Source: Rhizobiaceae bacterium | Lineage (GTDB): Bacteria; Pseudomonadota; Alphaproteobacteria; Rhizobiales; Rhizobiaceae | Assembly: GCA_020696915.1 (NCBI GenBank) | Contig: JAJFMR010000140.1 | Location: forward strand, 1-7,356 | Direction: 5' to 3' | Length of the DNA stretch: 7,356 nucleotides | Shown here: positions 4,581 through 7,356 of the stretch, one piece after another | Position numbering within the stretch: position 1 is the first letter of the stretch | Layout of the letters: the number at the start of each line of letters is the position of its first letter | The notes under the pieces: model-generated | Told to the model about the DNA's origin: nothing | The model's input: the letters and a program-made list of their open reading frames with translations, nothing else | The model's database searches: none | Program-made: the position numbers and the translations under genes

Positions 4581-7356
4581 GTTGGCTGCCGCTCGGCTTC
4601 GGCTTGCCGGCAATCCTGTGGGGCCTGCTCGCGCTGCCGGTGATCTGGTGGCTGTTGCGTCTCACGCCGCCAAAGCCGCAGACCGAAGTGTTTCCGCCGC
4701 TCAGGATCCTGGCCCGGGTCCTGAAAAAGGAGGAGACCCCGCATCAAAGCCCGTGGTGGCTGACGCTGCTCAGGCTGCTCATGGCGGCGCTGATCGTGCT
4801 GGCGCTCGCCGAGCCGGTCTGGAACCCCCGGGAGCGGCTGCCCACCGGAGGCGCGGCCCTGGCAGTGGTCATGGACAATGGCTGGGCGAGTGCCCCTGAC
4901 TGGGAGACGCGGGTCGCCACGGCGCGCAAGCTGATTGGCGACGCCAGCTCGACCGGGGTGCCGGTGGTGCTCGCCTTCACCGCCGAGAAACCCAACTCCG
5001 ACATCGGCCCGTTCGACGCGGGTGCCGCGCTCGACAAGCTGAACGCCGCGGAGCCGCGCCCCGTGCCGGTCGACCGGCCGGCCGTCTACGCCCGCGTCGC
5101 CGCCGCGCTCGATGCGCTTCCCAACGCATCGATCGCCGTCCTTGCCGACGGCCTGGCGGCCGAAGGCGACGAGTCGGCATTCGCGGCGCTGCTCGGCAAG
5201 GATCCTGCCGCCGTGCTGTGGGCGGTTCCCGACCGCCTGAACGAGATCGGCCTTACCGCCACCTCGAACGAGGTCGCCGGTTTCAATCTCGCCGCCATCC
5301 GGGCCCCCGGCGATCCGGCGCCTCGCCAGGTGAGCGCAGGCGCCTTCGACGACAAGGGCCGGAGGATTGCCGACGCGACGATCGCCTTCGGCCCGGGCGA
5401 CACCACAGGCGCCGGACTTCTCTCCGTCCCCTTCGAGCTGCGCAACGATTTCTCGTCCATCGTCATCGACGGCGAGCAGCACGCCGCAGGCGTGCGCGTG
5501 CTCGACGAGAACTCGAAGCGGCGGCGCGTCGGCCTGCTGTCGCAGGCGGAGGCCGATCAGGCACAGCCGCTCCTGTCGCCGCTCTATTACATTCGCCGTG
5601 CCCTTTCCCCCTTTGCCGACCTGGTCGAGCCATCGAGCCCCGACCTGGCGGAAGCGATACCGCAACTGCTCGAACAGAAGCCGGCGATGATCGTGATGGC
5701 CGACGTCGGCAACATTCCGGACGCCGCGCGCACCGCGCTCATCGACTGGGTGCAGGCCGGCGGGATGCTGATCCGCTTTGCCGGATCCCGGCTTGCGGCC
5801 GCCGGCAACGACGAAGAACTGCTGCCGGTGCGGCTGCGGCTCGGCGAGCGTTCGATGGGCGGCGCCCTCTCCTGGACGACGCCGCAGCCGGTCACCGAGT
5901 TTCCGCGCGCCGGCCCGTTCGGCGACCTGCCGCCGCCGAGCGAGGTGACGGTAACCCGGCAGGTGCTCGCCGAGCCCACCTCCGACATCGTCGAGCGGAC
6001 CTGGGCGAGCCTTGCCGACGGCACGCCGCTGGTAACCGGCGCACGCCGCGAAAAGGGCACGCTGGTGCTCTTCCATGTCACCCCGGAGGCGACCTGGTCC
6101 AACCTGCCGATTTCCGGCAGCTTCGTCGAAATGCTGCGGCGGCTGGTGCAGCTGTCGCGCAACCAGGGGGCGGCCGCTGCCAACGCCGGGGAGCAGATCG
6201 CCTCGCTGGCCCCCTACCGCATGATTGCAGCCAACGGCGCTCTGGTGCCGCCCGGACCGGACGCGCGGCCGCTGCCTGGCGGCCCTGCCCCGCAGCCGGT
6301 CACCATCGAGAACCCGCCCGGCCTTTATGGCGGCGAGGAGGGCGTCCTTGCCCACAACCTCCTGAGGCCGGACGCCGCATTCTCCCCGATCGTCAGGCCC
6401 CCGATGGCGGCGCCGGTGACCGAAGTGCGCTATGCTCTGGACGAATCGCGTGACCTCAAGGGGCCGCTCGTGGCCGCCGCCCTGATCATCATGGTGCTCG
6501 ACACGCTGGCCGTGTTCTGGATCGGCGGGCTTCTGGCGCGCCGTCCGCGCCGCCGTCGGCCGGTGTCAGGCACGGTCGCAGCGGCGCTGCTGGCGCTTGG
6601 CACGGTTCTCGCCGTGCCCGATCCCGCGAACGCACAGGACATGCGGCCCGGCGATGCGGAGGCCATGGAGGCGATCGCCACGACCAGGCTTGCCTATGTG
6701 CTGACCGGCGATTCCAGCATCGACGCGGTAAGCCGCGCTGGTCTTGCCGGCCTCTCCCGCTTCCTCATCGAAAAGACCGCCCTGGAGCCCGGCGACCCGG
6801 CCGGCGTCGATATCGCCAGGGACGAGCTGGCCTTCTATCCGATCATCTACTGGCCCATCGATCCCGGCGCCGCGATGCCGAGCGAAGCGGCAATCGCCCG
6901 CCTCGACGCCTACATGCAGTCGGGGGGCACGGTTCTCTTCGACACACGCGACCAGTATTCGAGCGGTATCGATGCCGGCTCGGCGAGCCCCGCAACGGAA
7001 CGGCTGCGCGACATTCTCTCCAGTCTCAACGTGCCGCCGCTGGAGCCGGTGCCGCCGGACCACGTCCTGACCAAGGCCTTCTTCATCCTTCCGGAATTTC
7101 CCGGCCGTTTCAACGGCGGCCCGCTCTGGGTCGAGGCCTCGCTCGACGCCCAGAACGTCGAGAACCGCCCGGTGCGAACCGGCGACGGCGTCACGCCGAT
7201 CATGATCACCGCCAATGACTTTGCGGGCGCCTGGGCAGTCGACGAGAACGGCGATCCGCTACTGCCGACCGTTCCGGCCGACCCGATTCAGCGGATCCAT
7301 GCGCTTCGCGCCGGGGTCAACATCATGATGTACATGCTGACGGGCAACTACAAGTC
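4577..7356 (+). CDS. BatA-like/DUF4159 large membrane protein, 3' end beyond window
   Basis: A single uninterrupted frame gives 926 residues with no stop before the edge. By recalled family length (about 940) only a short tail is missing. Residues 1-80 resemble the BatA N-terminal domain: two membrane helices (about 8-27 and 61-79) around a basic loop. A vWA-like region follows: the strand ALAVVMDNGW has a degenerate DxSxS (D100-N-G-W-A-S), and IAVLADG includes D191. A GATase-like segment comes next (strand at about 369-374, GGMLIRF at 395-401). Two more helices (about 631-653 and 664-681) flank the basic RRPRRRRP stretch. DUF4159 follows from about 699, with GGTVLFDTRD at 783-792. The positive-inside rule puts the 80-627 and 688-end parts in the periplasm. 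Its start overlaps the DUF58 stop (ATGA) without a clear Shine-Dalgarno, so translation is probably coupled. It is likely the membrane partner of the MoxR ATPase and DUF58; the biochemical role is unknown. Confidence 0.9.
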   Translation, partial: MSWLPLGFGLPAILWGLLALPVIWWLLRLTPPKPQTEVFPPLRILARVLKKEETPHQSPWWLTLLRLLMAALIVLALAEPVWNPRERLPTGGAALAVVMDNGWASAPDWETRVATARKLIGDASSTGVPVVLAFTAEKPNSDIGPFDAGAALDKLNAAEPRPVPVDRPAVYARVAAALDALPNASIAVLADGLAAEGDESAFAALLGKDPAAVLWAVPDRLNEIGLTATSNEVAGFNLAAIRAPGDPAPRQVSAGAFDDKGRRIADATIAFGPGDTTGAGLLSVPFELRNDFSSIVIDGEQHAAGVRVLDENSKRRRVGLLSQAEADQAQPLLSPLYYIRRALSPFADLVEPSSPDLAEAIPQLLEQKPAMIVMADVGNIPDAARTALIDWVQAGGMLIRFAGSRLAAAGNDEELLPVRLRLGERSMGGALSWTTPQPVTEFPRAGPFGDLPPPSEVTVTRQVLAEPTSDIVERTWASLADGTPLVTGARREKGTLVLFHVTPEATWSNLPISGSFVEMLRRLVQLSRNQGAAAANAGEQIASLAPYRMIAANGALVPPGPDARPLPGGPAPQPVTIENPPGLYGGEEGVLAHNLLRPDAAFSPIVRPPMAAPVTEVRYALDESRDLKGPLVAAALIIMVLDTLAVFWIGGLLARRPRRRRPVSGTVAAALLALGTVLAVPDPANAQDMRPGDAEAMEAIATTRLAYVLTGDSSIDAVSRAGLAGLSRFLIEKTALEPGDPAGVDIARDELAFYPIIYWPIDPGAAMPSEAAIARLDAYMQSGGTVLFDTRDQYSSGIDAGSASPATERLRDILSSLNVPPLEPVPPDHVLTKAFFILPEFPGRFNGGPLWVEASLDAQNVENRPVRTGDGVTPIMITANDFAGAWAVDENGDPLLPTVPADPIQRIHALRAGVNIMMYMLTGNYK

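Noticed and set aside
4556..6355. A 599-codon open frame on the minus strand opposite the BatA/DUF4159 gene
   Set aside because: Its translation is rich in Arg, Gly, Ala and Gln with no recognisable domain, and it lies antisense to a well-supported gene with typical high-GC codon use. It is a shadow frame.
5218..6453. A 411-codon plus-strand frame inside the BatA/DUF4159 gene
   Set aside because: It is very arginine- and alanine-rich with no family features. The overlapping frame from 4577 is uninterrupted and shows membrane helices and the DUF4159 motif, so this is its +1 shadow.

Overview
The window reads as chromosomal DNA of a high-GC alphaproteobacterium. By eye, G+C is about two thirds. 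The protein sequences and gene order look most like Rhizobiales, probably the Phyllobacteriaceae (Mesorhizobium-like); this rests on recalled family sequences, not on a search. There are no insertion sequences, tRNA or rRNA genes, CRISPR arrays or phage genes. Nearly every base is coding.

Left half, minus strand (about 1-2490). Three tightly packed genes run right to left: a DUF1285 protein, a Nudix hydrolase of the CoA-pyrophosphatase type, and the CCA-adding tRNA nucleotidyltransferase, whose C-terminus runs off the left edge. The first two are 2 bases apart and the last two overlap (GTGA), so they look like one operon.

Centre (2491-2626). A 136-base divergent intergenic region is the only sizeable non-coding stretch. 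It holds overlapping candidate back-to-back promoters, a GTCAC direct repeat with an 11-bp period, a short dyad, a GC-rich hairpin and a Shine-Dalgarno sequence for the rightward operon.

Right half, plus strand (2627-7356). Three genes form the second operon: a MoxR-family AAA+ ATPase, a DUF58 protein (vWA-like, intact DxSxS) and a very large membrane protein with a BatA-like N-terminus and a C-terminal DUF4159 domain, which runs off the right edge. DUF58 and the large protein overlap by ATGA. An unusual 8-residue ORF with its own Shine-Dalgarno sits between the ATPase and DUF58. The layout matches the conserved rhizobial operon studied in Rhizobium leguminosarum as RL3499-RL3502 (MoxR ATPase, DUF58, two membrane proteins). 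As I recall, its loss causes envelope and cell-shape defects, and its expression depends on the ChvG sensor kinase. A fourth gene is therefore expected just beyond the right edge.

The most interesting features are the build of the large protein (apparent fusion of a BatA-like membrane protein to a formerly secreted DUF4159 module, with a signal-peptide-like segment buried inside and two similar GG-strand modules) and the divergent control region. The ATPase/DUF58/membrane-protein set is a plausible periplasm-linked chaperone or assembly machine whose client is unknown.
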